Source: JAAZMA01 sp036720245
GTDB taxonomy: Bacteria; Bacillota; Clostridia; Tissierellales; Tepidimicrobiaceae
Assembly (NCBI GenBank): GCA_036720245.1
Contig: DAIMNI010000054.1
Location: 1-15,344 of the forward strand
Length of the DNA stretch: 15,344 nucleotides
Direction: 5' to 3'
The notes below the pieces were generated by a model that was not told where the DNA came from, did no database searches, and saw nothing but the letters and a program-made list of their open reading frames with translations. Position numbers and translations under genes: made by a program. Shown piece by piece: positions 1 through 6,940 of the stretch; within the stretch, counting starts at the first letter, position 1, and each line of letters opens with the position of its first letter.

Positions 1-416
1 TGATATTTCAAGCATTTCAACTATTTCCTTTACTAACAGCTTTAGAAAATGTAAGCTTTCCTATGGAATACAAGGGAATTCCTAAAGAAAAGGCTAGGGA
101 AAAAGGAAAAGAAGTATTAAACTCCATAGGAATAGATGGAGACAAACAATCCAGATACCCATCTAATTTATCAGGAGGTGAACAACAGAGAGTAGCCATT
201 GGAAGAACATTAGCCACAGGAGCAAAGGTAATTCTTGCCGATGAACCTACGGGAAATCTAGATGATGAAAATAGCGATAGAATTATAGATATACTAAAGC
301 AGTTAGCACACGAAGAGGGGTTTTGTGTAATCATAGTAACTCACGATATGGAAATTGCAGAGGCATCAGACCATGTATGGAGAATAAAGGATGGAACTAT
401 TGAGAATATAAAATAG
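1..416 (+). CDS. ABC transporter ATP-binding protein, MacB/LolD type (5' end outside window)
   Basis: This is the C-terminal part of an ABC ATPase. The reading frame is open from base 3, so the gene starts upstream and the internal ATG at 63 is not its start. About 137 residues are visible. They begin at the Q-loop (FQAFQLFPLLTALENV), continue with the signature LSGGEQQRVAIGR (codons from 168), Walker B VILADEPTGNLD (catalytic Glu codon at 243) and the H-loop THD (His codon at 342). Walker A lies outside. The wording of these motifs is typical of the MacB/LolD/FtsE-like group, which energises separate FtsX-like permeases for peptide or antibiotic efflux or lipoprotein release. No such permease follows it, so the partner may lie upstream. 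The next gene is an unrelated fused exporter 56 bp downstream on the same strand, suggesting one operon. The family call is solid; the substrate is unknown. Confidence 0.9.
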   Translation, partial: IFQAFQLFPLLTALENVSFPMEYKGIPKEKAREKGKEVLNSIGIDGDKQSRYPSNLSGGEQQRVAIGRTLATGAKVILADEPTGNLDDENSDRIIDILKQLAHEEGFCVIIVTHDMEIAEASDHVWRIKDGTIENIK

Positions 417-422
417 AGACTT

Positions 423-465
423 GGGGGAAGGGATAGTTAGGCTATTCTTTCCTCTATAAGGAGAG
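423..465 (+). promoter_or_regulatory. Two alternative RNA hairpins before the exporter gene
   Basis: Between the ATPase stop (416) and the exporter start (473), bases 423-436 can pair with 442-455 around the loop TTAGG: an 11-bp core (426-436/442-452) with two G-U pairs, plus three weaker outer pairs. There is no U-tract, so it is not a normal terminator. The right arm can instead pair with the ribosome binding site of the next gene: 447-453 with 459-465, a 7-bp stem with loop CTATA that buries AAGGAG (458-463). The two structures share bases 447-453 and exclude each other. A regulatory role is inferred from the pairing only. Confidence 0.45.
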
Positions 466-472
466 CTATATT

Positions 473-2293
473 ATGCTTAAAGGTGTGAAAAACAAATACA
501 TAAACAATGTTAAAGATTTTAGCCAAGTTTTTTCTTGGTGTATTAAGCTTTCTTGGCAAGTATCTCCAATATACACAGTACTGAGGGTGCTTTCAGAATT
601 ATTTAATCCTATATTAAATATATTAGGTGCTTTTATTTCAAAACAGATAATCAACTATATATCTAGCTCTATAGGTATCTACAATAGCAGATATATATAT
701 AATCTTTTAATTCTAATGGGATTAGTGGCACTTATTAAGGTAATTATGGTAAAAGTTCAAGTATATACTAGAATTGTCCATTCAGAACAGTTAGACCAGT
801 GGATGGTAAAAAATATGATAGATTTTTCATTTGATGTAGATTTAGCCTATTTTGATGATCCAAGCTATCAAGACAAGATTACATCAGCTATGAGAGATGG
901 AGCAATTCTCGTTCAAGCTTTAGGCTCAAGTATTTCTGCTATATCTGCTGCCATATCGCTTTTAATAGCCTTTATAATTCTTTCAAAAGAAAGTATTGTT
1001 TATGCTTTATTAATGGTAAGTGTTGCTATACCATCTGGAGCAGCTCTAAAATATTATACAGAATCCCTTTATGATCTAAGTTTAGAGCAAGTTTCCAATA
1101 AGAGAAAACTATCATATATCGAGAGCATTGCTTTTGATAGAAGATTTAGCCAAGATATGAGGCTTTTTCAATCTAGTAAAATACTTAAAGATTCTCATAG
1201 TGATTTATGGGAAACATTGTTTAATCAACGAAAGAAGATTTTAAAGGAAAGATCTAGAATAACACTTCTATTAGATTTTTTACCAGAGATAGTTCTTGTT
1301 ATTATTAGTGGGCATATCATTTTTAATATACTAGATGGTAAATTATTAATAGGAGATTATGTATTCTTAACTGGACTATTGGGGCAACTTTGGTATTCTA
1401 CATCTGGTTTTATAGCCTCCACCATGGAAATAATTGAAAATAAGTTGAGAATGAATAACTATCAGTCTTTGTTTAAATACACTAACAAGATTAGAGATGA
1501 AGGTCAATTGGAGCTAAACAAAGTAGAAAGTATTGAATTTGAAAATGTTAGTTTTATATATCCTCTTAGCAAGAAGTATGCCTTGAAGGATATTAGTTTC
1601 TATATTAGTTCTCCTGAACATGTAGCCTTTATAGGATTAAATGGTTCTGGAAAATCAACCCTTATAAAGCTGTTATTGAGATTTTACGAGCCAACTTCTG
1701 GAACTATTAAGATTAATGATATAAATATAAGATCCTACTCTATTTTTTCTTTAAGAAATGCTTTTAGTGTTTATTTTCAGGATATGTCTAATTTTGCCTT
1801 TAGTATTAGGACAAACTTCCATTTGACAAATCCAAATGAATCAGCTAATGATAATGAAATGATAGATGCATTAGATAAAAGTGATTTTATGGAAGTATTA
1901 AATTTAAATGAAGATGGATTAGATGCATATATATCAAAATTCTTTACTCCAGATGGTCTGATTTTGTCGGGAGGTCAAGCACAAAAATTAGCTTTAGCTA
2001 GAGTTCTATATAGGAAGAATACTATTCTCATATTGGACGAAGTATCTTCTAATCTAGATCCTGAAGCGGAGCATGAGATTTTTAATAAGCTACAAGAGAT
2101 AACAGAAGATAGATTAACGCTATTCACATCTCACAGACTTTCTAATTTATCTTTAGCAGATAGGGTGATAGTATTAGAAGATGGTAAAATTATTGAAGAT
2201 GGTAAACCAGAAAAATTGTTAAAGGACAATAAACGATATGCAGAGCTTTTTAGATACCAGCAAAAGAAATATATGATAAAAGTTGGGGGATAG
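473..2293 (+). CDS. ABC exporter, fused transmembrane and ATPase domains (peptide/bacteriocin-export-like)
   Basis: This 606-residue half-transporter has the usual length and layout of type I ABC exporters. The membrane domain fills residues 30-325, with hydrophobic stretches near 31-62, 74-94, 149-170, 175-192, 263-287 and 295-318. The ATPase domain follows, with Walker A GLNGSGKST at 388-396, a Q-loop FQD, signature LSGGQ at 498-502, Walker B ILILDE ending at catalytic Glu523, and H-loop His554. There is no N-terminal C39 peptidase domain, so it would not cleave a leader peptide itself. It probably works as a homodimer in the cell membrane. The ATG start has AAGGAG nine bases upstream. The S8 protease-like gene begins 3 bp after its stop, so the two are almost certainly translated from one message. 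This context suggests export of a small peptide product, but a lipid or drug exporter is not excluded. Confidence 0.88.
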   Translation: MLKGVKNKYINNVKDFSQVFSWCIKLSWQVSPIYTVLRVLSELFNPILNILGAFISKQIINYISSSIGIYNSRYIYNLLILMGLVALIKVIMVKVQVYTRIVHSEQLDQWMVKNMIDFSFDVDLAYFDDPSYQDKITSAMRDGAILVQALGSSISAISAAISLLIAFIILSKESIVYALLMVSVAIPSGAALKYYTESLYDLSLEQVSNKRKLSYIESIAFDRRFSQDMRLFQSSKILKDSHSDLWETLFNQRKKILKERSRITLLLDFLPEIVLVIISGHIIFNILDGKLLIGDYVFLTGLLGQLWYSTSGFIASTMEIIENKLRMNNYQSLFKYTNKIRDEGQLELNKVESIEFENVSFIYPLSKKYALKDISFYISSPEHVAFIGLNGSGKSTLIKLLLRFYEPTSGTIKINDINIRSYSIFSLRNAFSVYFQDMSNFAFSIRTNFHLTNPNESANDNEMIDALDKSDFMEVLNLNEDGLDAYISKFFTPDGLILSGGQAQKLALARVLYRKNTILILDEVSSNLDPEAEHEIFNKLQEITEDRLTLFTSHRLSNLSLADRVIVLEDGKIIEDGKPEKLLKDNKRYAELFRYQQKKYMIKVGG

Positions 2294-2296
2294 ATT

Positions 2297-3709
2297 ATGA
2301 AAATAGCTGTAATAGATGAAGGAATAGTACCCACATTTAAAGATGAATTAAATATAGTAGAAGATTTGATGGTAAATAGTGAGAATTCAGTGGTTAATAG
2401 ACCAGATAATGTTCCAGTCATAACAGATCATGGATTGAATGTATGTAAAATAATTAATATGTATGCCCCAGAGGCAGAGATTATAAGTATAAGAATATTT
2501 AGTACCATAGAAATGAAGACAAGTACTGATAAATTAATAGCTGCTTTTGAGTACTGCTTAGATAAGCAAATTCCGATTATACATTTGAGTGGGGGCACAG
2601 TAAATCTTTTCGACGATTATCTTTTAAGAGATGTAATTAAAAAGATTATAAACAACAATCAAATTATCGTGGCAGCCCATAGTAACAATAAAGGTCTTTC
2701 TTTTCCTGCTCTCTATCCTCAAGTTTTTTCTGCTAGAGCTGATGAGTTATTTGGCTCTTATTGTGAGGTTAATAATAGATGGGGGTATAGTTTTGTTTTT
2801 TCTTCTAATCACAAAATAAATCTAAATAAAAATATAAATTATATTACCCAAACAGCTAATAGTTATGCAGCACCAGTTTTAACAGCAAAAATATATAATA
2901 TACTTAATTCTAAAAATGACAATAAGGTAATATTAAATGAATTAGGTATGGATAATAATGTATTTTTATGGGAATCACCATTTTTTTTAGATGATGTTAC
3001 TATAATTAATCTTGACAATAAGGTTATTTTAAAAGAAATATTGCCTTTTGAAATTAAAAACATATACTATAATGTACCATTCGAAGTAAATAGTAAAGAT
3101 TATATATTTATTCCTCATAATAATAAAGAAATCAATATCATAAAATTCAAAGAATTTTTAAGCCTATTACCTATAAATGATAATAGAATTCGCATATTTT
3201 ATTTAGGTATCAGTAGTAATAATATTGAATCCATAATGAAATCTTATCCATTTGAGTTTTGTTTATTGCCTAATGATGATATTTATCCAATAGGCATTTC
3301 ACATAATTATTTAAAGGATTGGGGCACCATATACTTCCAAGGTGATAGGGAGAATGTTTATTATATTATGGTTGGATTAAAAAATGCTTTTCTAGAGGAT
3401 GGGTTTAATTGTTTTCCTATTTCAGATTATTTAGAGGCTACTTTATATGATATATACTATTTTAAGGATTTAGCTAAGTCTAGCAGAAGGGCACAATTAG
3501 AATATGCCCTAGAACCAGATGTGGAATTAGTATACTCTAAAGATAAATCTTATAGAGAAATAGAAGATTCAGTGCTAATTAAAGTTATGGAAGAAGGGGA
3601 CATGCTCAATTTATTAATTAGTGTGGGAAATACTGCGGAAGAAGTAGATATATGTAGTGAGGGAGATTTTGAAATTTTACTAAGTAGAATTATAAATATG
3701 GTGGAGTAA
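2297..3709 (+). CDS. Subtilisin-like (S8 family) protein with an unrecognised C-terminal domain
   Basis: The 470-residue protein starts directly with a compact subtilisin fold. IAVIDEG carries the Asp (D7), DHGLNVCKII the His (H45), AAHSNNKG at 126-133 the oxyanion-hole Asn (N130 or N131), and NSYAAP the nucleophile Ser (S189). HLSGGT matches the substrate-binding strand of the family. The triad is complete, but the flanking motifs are unusual: ANSYAAP replaces GTSMAAP, and the catalytic domain is only about 200 residues rather than about 275. No signal peptide or propeptide is present, so it probably stays in the cytoplasm. Residues from about 205 to 470 form a second domain that I cannot assign; it is acidic and rich in Ile, Asn and Tyr, with no membrane span. 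GGGGG at 2285-2289 serves as ribosome binding site. Its position behind the exporter suggests leader-peptide cleavage or another step of peptide maturation; this role is inferred. The gene looks more AT-rich than the dcw genes, which fits an accessory origin. Confidence 0.75.
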   Translation: MKIAVIDEGIVPTFKDELNIVEDLMVNSENSVVNRPDNVPVITDHGLNVCKIINMYAPEAEIISIRIFSTIEMKTSTDKLIAAFEYCLDKQIPIIHLSGGTVNLFDDYLLRDVIKKIINNNQIIVAAHSNNKGLSFPALYPQVFSARADELFGSYCEVNNRWGYSFVFSSNHKINLNKNINYITQTANSYAAPVLTAKIYNILNSKNDNKVILNELGMDNNVFLWESPFFLDDVTIINLDNKVILKEILPFEIKNIYYNVPFEVNSKDYIFIPHNNKEINIIKFKEFLSLLPINDNRIRIFYLGISSNNIESIMKSYPFEFCLLPNDDIYPIGISHNYLKDWGTIYFQGDRENVYYIMVGLKNAFLEDGFNCFPISDYLEATLYDIYYFKDLAKSSRRAQLEYALEPDVELVYSKDKSYREIEDSVLIKVMEEGDMLNLLISVGNTAEEVDICSEGDFEILLSRIINMVE

Positions 3710-3763
3710 TTTATTTTCCCTACCGGAATGACTGGTAGGGTGAATAAAAGCATTCACCCCTAC
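3710..3763. repeat. Palindromic repeat-like element between convergent genes
   Basis: Two overlapping inverted repeats fill the gap. CCCTACC (3718-3724) pairs with GGTAGGG (3734-3740), extended inward by two pairs. Outward, TTTATT (3710-3715) pairs with AATAAA (3743-3748) across a small internal mismatch. Alternatively, GTAGGGTGAAT (3735-3745) pairs with ATTCACCCCTAC (3752-3763), with one bulged C. Neither stem has a U-tract on either strand, so a canonical terminator is not supported, although it may still stop convergent transcripts. The TGTAGGGGTGAATG arm, read on the minus strand, resembles the TGTAGGGGC-type palindromes scattered through many clostridial genomes; that resemblance is from memory. 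The ychF stop codon lies inside this arm. Confidence 0.55.
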
Positions 3764-4851
3764 ACATTAAACCTAAACAACACCACATCTCCATCCTGCA
3801 TAATATAATCTTTTCCCTCTAATCTTATTAATCCCTTTTCTTTTGCTTCTATTGTTCCACCACATTCTAATAAATCTTTATAATTAATTACTTCTGCTCT
3901 AATAAAGCCTCTTTCAATATCTGAGTGAATTTTTCCCGCTGCATTTTGGGCACGGGTTCCCTTTTTTATAGTCCAAGCTTTTACTTCCATTTCACCAGCG
4001 GTTAAGAAACTCATAAGCCCCAAGAGACTATAACTGGCATTTATTAATTTATCTAGGCCAGATTCCTCTAATCCTAATTCAGATAAGAATATTTTCTTTT
4101 CATCTCCATCTAATTGAGATATTTCTGCCTCAATTTTCCCTGAAATAACCACTACTTGAGAATTTTCTTTTTCTGCATAGTTTTTTACTTCTTTAACATA
4201 TTTATTTTCTTCACTATCTAATAAATCCTCTTCAGAAATATTACAAACATATAATACTGGTTTTAAAGATAATAAGCCAAAGGGCTTAATTAAATCTATT
4301 TCTTCTGGTTCAAATTCTAGATTTCTCAAAGGTTTACTATTTTCAATTGCTTCTTTTAATCTAGTTAAAACCTCATATTCTTTTTTATAAGATTTATCAG
4401 CTTTAGCTAATTTTTCAACTTTATGAAATCTATTTTCTATGATTTCAAAATCAGCTAGCATTAATTCTAAATTAATAATTTCTATATCGTCTACAGGGCT
4501 AATTTTGCCCTCTACATGAGTGATGTTTTCATCCTCAAAGCATCTAACTACATGAACTATTGAATCTACTTCTCTTATATGAGAAAGAAATCTATTACCT
4601 AAACCTTCTCCTTGGCTGGCACCTTTTACTAAACCTGCTATATCTACAAATTCTATTGTAGCTGGTACAATCCTTTTAGGATGTACCAATTCAGCCAATA
4701 AATCCAATCTATTATCAGGAACCTGTACAATTCCCACATTTGGTTCAATGGTACAAAAAGGATAATTTTCAGCTTCAGCTTCTGCAGCAGTTAAAGCATT
4801 AAAAAGAGTACTCTTGCCAACATTTGGCAAACCTACTATTCCAAGTTTCAT
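3760..4851 (-). CDS. ychF: Ribosome-binding ATPase YchF (OLA1/Obg family GTPase-like)
   Basis: The 363-residue length equals the family norm. Walker A GLPNVGKST lies at residues 7-15, and the switch II region DIAGLVKGASQGEGLGN starts at D70. The base-specificity loop reads CNISEED instead of NKxD, as expected for YchF proteins, which prefer ATP over GTP. A coiled-coil region rich in charged residues occupies about 115-185. The C-terminal TGS domain ends in the typical DGDVVLFRFNV. The protein is cytoplasmic, binds the ribosome, and is linked to translation and stress responses. The ATG start is supported by GAAAGGAAG just upstream on the minus strand. It is the only minus-strand gene here, convergent with the S8 gene and divergent from the lipoprotein gene. 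The TAG stop (3760-3762) lies within a palindromic element, so that element may have been inserted at the gene end. Identification is very secure. Confidence 0.97.
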   Translation of the reverse strand: MKLGIVGLPNVGKSTLFNALTAAEAEAENYPFCTIEPNVGIVQVPDNRLDLLAELVHPKRIVPATIEFVDIAGLVKGASQGEGLGNRFLSHIREVDSIVHVVRCFEDENITHVEGKISPVDDIEIINLELMLADFEIIENRFHKVEKLAKADKSYKKEYEVLTRLKEAIENSKPLRNLEFEPEEIDLIKPFGLLSLKPVLYVCNISEEDLLDSEENKYVKEVKNYAEKENSQVVVISGKIEAEISQLDGDEKKIFLSELGLEESGLDKLINASYSLLGLMSFLTAGEMEVKAWTIKKGTRAQNAAGKIHSDIERGFIRAEVINYKDLLECGGTIEAKEKGLIRLEGKDYIMQDGDVVLFRFNV

Positions 4852-4893
4852 CTATATCTTCCTTTCAAATTCCATAAAATTAACACAAGAACA

Positions 4894-4922
4894 ATTATAT
4901 ATTATAGCTTAAATCTATTCAA
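4894..4922 (-). promoter_or_regulatory. Probable sigma-A promoter of ychF
   Basis: On the minus strand TTGAAT (4922-4917) is followed after exactly 17 bases by TATAAT (4899-4894). The -10 box is perfect and the -35 box matches TTGACA at four positions. Transcription would begin near 4887, leaving a leader of about 35 bases before the ychF ATG. Confidence 0.7.
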
Positions 4923-4995
4923 GGAGATTTTTGTGTAATAAAATTCATAAATTATGAAAAACTATATTTAATCAATTAATTATGGAGGTAGGAAA

Positions 4996-5457
4996 ATGAG
5001 AATAAATAAAAAGCTGATAATATTTATTATGCTAATTACACTAGGATTAAATACTATGGTAGGATGTAAAATGGATAATTCTATAGTGGAAGAAGAAGTA
5101 GATACTAACATAGCTGTTGGAGGTAAAGATTATGATACATTAATGAGATCAGAAAATATTTCTAATTTAGTAGTAGATTTATATGGTATAGATAATGCCA
5201 GTTCCATTATCTTTAACGATATAGTGGTAATAGCAGTGGAAATGGGGGTGGATAACACTTTTACAGATGATGTAAAAGAGATGATAATAGAAACTGTATT
5301 ATCCAATGATAATGCCATTAGACAAGTGTTAATTACAGATGATAAAAAAATATTTGATCAAATTGAAACAATACTAAATGGCCTAATGAATGGAAAACCC
5401 TACGATGATTATGTTAAAGAAATAAACAGATTAATAGAGAAGTTAAAAAAACAATAG
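4996..5457 (+). CDS. YhcN/YlaJ-like sporulation lipoprotein
   Basis: The 153-residue protein begins with a lipoprotein signal peptide: RINKK, a hydrophobic stretch, then MVGC with the lipidated Cys at 24. Methionine at the -3 place is less common than Leu. The mature part has alternating hydrophobic segments, a VVIAVEMG strand and a later VLITDDKKIFDQIETI strand-helix. This pattern fits the YhcN/YlaJ family of small lipoproteins found in spores and forespores. GGAGG at 4984-4988, seven bases before the ATG, fixes the start. The gene lies 63 bp upstream of lgt, whose product would attach the diacylglycerol to such a Cys. The exact role of the family in sporulation or germination is poorly defined. 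Lipoprotein status is clear from the sequence; the family call is moderate. Confidence 0.7.
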   Translation: MRINKKLIIFIMLITLGLNTMVGCKMDNSIVEEEVDTNIAVGGKDYDTLMRSENISNLVVDLYGIDNASSIIFNDIVVIAVEMGVDNTFTDDVKEMIIETVLSNDNAIRQVLITDDKKIFDQIETILNGLMNGKPYDDYVKEINRLIEKLKKQ

Positions 5458-5475
5458 CAATAAAAAAAAATAATA

Positions 5476-5484
5476 TGCTATACT
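5476..5484 (+). promoter_or_regulatory. Possible extended -10 promoter for lgt
   Basis: TGCTATACT contains a TG-N extension and a -10 box with one mismatch to TATAAT. It lies in the short AT-rich gap between the lipoprotein gene and lgt. No -35 box of any quality is seen upstream, which extended -10 promoters can tolerate. lgt may equally be read through from the lipoprotein gene. Confidence 0.35.
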
Positions 5485-5520
5485 AATAATTATATATAAT
5501 ATTGAGGAAGGTGAGTAGGA

Positions 5521-6255
5521 ATGGATCCTGTAGCTTTTAAAGTTTTTGGGATAGAAATTATGTGGTATAGTATATTAATAACTACTGGGGTAATTATTGG
5601 AGCAATCCTTGCCTTTAGGGAGGCAGAGAGGGTAGGTATAGGAGAGGATAATTTAATAGACCTTTTATTATTTGCAATTCCTTTGTCCGTAATTGGTGCT
5701 AGAATTCACTATGTAATATTTTCTTGGGATTACTATGGGCAGCATCCAAAGGAGATTTTACATTTTAGAGGGGGAGGCCTAGCTATTCATGGTGCCATTA
5801 TAGTAGGAGTCATAGTGGCTATTGTTTTTTCAAAAAAGAGGGGATTGGATTTTTGGACAATAGCGGATTGCTGTGCACCTTCTTTAGCTCTTGGACAAGG
5901 AATAGGTCGTTGGGGGAATTATATAAATCAAGAGGCCTATGGAGGACCTACAAACTTACCTTGGGGCATTTTAATAGATGGGGTAAGGGTGCATCCTACC
6001 TTTTTATATGAGTCCATAGGAGATATACTTATATTTTTCTTTTTAATTTGGTATAGAAAAAACAAAAGAGAGGTTTCAGGGGAAATCTTTCTATTATATA
6101 TAATCTTATATTCTTCCATAAGATTTTTTATAGAAGGCTTAAGAACTGATAGTTTAATGCTAGGTTCTATTCGAGTAGCACAATTAATTAGCATTATAAG
6201 TATAGTATTAGGATTGATTTATTTAAATGTAAGGAGAAAAAAAAAGCATATATAA
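5521..6255 (+). CDS. lgt: Prolipoprotein diacylglyceryl transferase
   Basis: Lgt is a membrane enzyme that transfers diacylglycerol from phosphatidylglycerol to the lipobox Cys of prelipoproteins, the first step of lipoprotein maturation. The 244 residues are close to the short end of the usual range. The signature GRWGNYINQE starts at Gly129 with Arg130, Asn133 and Glu138. HFRGGGLAIHGAI (about 81-93) is the conserved segment with the essential His region, and GARIHYV lies at about 59-65. About seven hydrophobic spans can be seen, ending in a basic RRKKKHI tail. GGAAGGTGAG just before the ATG gives a good ribosome binding site. The gene follows a lipoprotein gene, and a strong terminator directly follows it, closing this transcription unit before the dcw cluster. 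Identification is secure. Confidence 0.96.
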   Translation: MDPVAFKVFGIEIMWYSILITTGVIIGAILAFREAERVGIGEDNLIDLLLFAIPLSVIGARIHYVIFSWDYYGQHPKEILHFRGGGLAIHGAIIVGVIVAIVFSKKRGLDFWTIADCCAPSLALGQGIGRWGNYINQEAYGGPTNLPWGILIDGVRVHPTFLYESIGDILIFFFLIWYRKNKREVSGEIFLLYIILYSSIRFFIEGLRTDSLMLGSIRVAQLISIISIVLGLIYLNVRRKKKHI

Positions 6256-6264
6256 TATAACAAA

Positions 6265-6298
6265 AACCTGCGAAATTTTCGTGGGTTCTATTTTTTTT
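6265..6298 (+). terminator. Intrinsic terminator after lgt
   Basis: AACCTGCGAA (6265-6274) pairs with TTCGTGGGTT (6278-6287) through ten pairs, two of them G-U, around a three-base loop. The tract CTATTTTTTTT follows at once. It begins ten bases after the lgt stop and separates lgt from the mraZ promoter. Confidence 0.85.
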
Positions 6299-6402
6299 AC
6301 TTTTTTTTCTATGTTTTTTTGTCAATTTTCCTAGTAATTAATAGAATTTTGCAAAAACAGTGCCAAAGTCCTATCAAAAATTAGAATATTTTTCAAAAAC
6401 AA

Positions 6403-6431
6403 TTGAAGGAATTGGGAAAATAGTATAGAAT
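6403..6431 (+). promoter_or_regulatory. Probable sigma-A promoter of the dcw cluster (PmraZ)
   Basis: TTGAAG (6403-6408) and TAGAAT (6426-6431) are separated by exactly 17 bases. The -10 box differs from TATAAT at one position, and the -35 box keeps TTGA. The start of transcription would fall near 6438, just ahead of the first MraZ-type box. The 100 bases upstream are AT-rich with T-tracts and hold no other element that I recognise. Confidence 0.6.
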
Positions 6432-6441
6432 AAATAGTAGA

Positions 6442-6486
6442 TGGAGTAAAGTGGTTGGAAGTGGGGGAAAGTGAAAAATCTTGGGG
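6442..6486 (+). promoter_or_regulatory. MraZ operator: five boxes at 10-bp period
   Basis: TGGAG (6442), TGGTT (6452), TGGGG (6462), TGAAA (6472, degenerate) and TGGGG (6482) start exactly ten bases apart, each followed by a five-base spacer that usually ends in AAAG or GAAG. MraZ proteins are known to bind direct TGGGN repeats with five-base spacers in front of their own gene, so this is very probably the autoregulatory site. The last box lies only a few bases before the mraZ start and overlaps its ribosome binding site GGGGTG. Bound MraZ could therefore block both early transcription and access to the leader. Confidence 0.75.
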
Positions 6487-6494
6487 TGATTAAT

Positions 6495-6926
6495 ATGTTT
6501 ATAGGTGAATATCAACATATAATCGATGATAAAAGCAGAGTAATCATGCCTTCTAAATTTAGAGAAGACCTTGGTTATAATTTTATTATGACTAAGGGTT
6601 TAGACAATTGCCTTTTTGTTTATCCTAAAGAGGAGTGGACAGCATTAGAAGAAAAACTTCGTAAATTACCTCTTACTAATAAAGATGCGAGGGCTTTTGT
6701 TAGATTTTTCTTTGCTGGCGCCACTGAATGTACTCTAGATAAACAAGGAAGAATTCTTATTCCTAGTAATTTAAGAGAACATGCTAAATTAAATAAGGAA
6801 GCTGTAATAATAGGAGTTTCTACTAGAATTGAAATATGGGATAAGGATGAATGGGATATTTACAACGCAGATGATAGTTTATCTTATGAAAGTATTGCAG
6901 AAAAAATGGCAGAACTAGGAATTTAA
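6495..6926 (+). CDS. mraZ: Transcriptional regulator MraZ
   Basis: MraZ is a ring-forming DNA-binding protein that represses the dcw operon. The 143 residues hold two AbrB-like half-domains, marked by DDKSRVIMPSKFRE near the start and LDKQGRILIPSNLRE in the middle. MFIGEYQHIID is the standard N-terminus of the family, so I place the start at the ATG at 6495, with GGGGTG five to seven bases upstream. An in-frame GTG at 6471 would add eight residues that the family lacks, and it lies inside the operator. As first gene of the cluster it is preceded by a good promoter and by matching operator boxes. Its stop is 14 bp before the rsmH start. Identification is very secure. Confidence 0.97.
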   Translation: MFIGEYQHIIDDKSRVIMPSKFREDLGYNFIMTKGLDNCLFVYPKEEWTALEEKLRKLPLTNKDARAFVRFFFAGATECTLDKQGRILIPSNLREHAKLNKEAVIIGVSTRIEIWDKDEWDIYNADDSLSYESIAEKMAELGI

Positions 6927-6940
6927 TAGGAGTGGTTTAT

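Noticed and set aside
13..334. Long minus-strand open frame opposite the first ATPase gene.
   Set aside because: It lies opposite clear ABC ATPase motifs, has no family features, and is a shadow frame.
4925..4960. Possible sigma-E type promoter (CATAAATT at 4946) for the sporulation lipoprotein.
   Set aside because: The -10 box looks fair, but no convincing -35 element is found at the right distance in this AT-rich stretch.
6471..6494. GTG at 6471 as the start of mraZ, giving eight extra residues.
   Set aside because: MFIGEYQ is the conserved N-terminus, the ATG at 6495 has a proper ribosome binding site, and the extra bases belong to the operator repeats.
6932..6940. GTG at 6932 as the start of rsmH.
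   Set aside because: It overlaps the AGGAG that fits the TTG at 6941, and nothing upstream would serve as its ribosome binding site.
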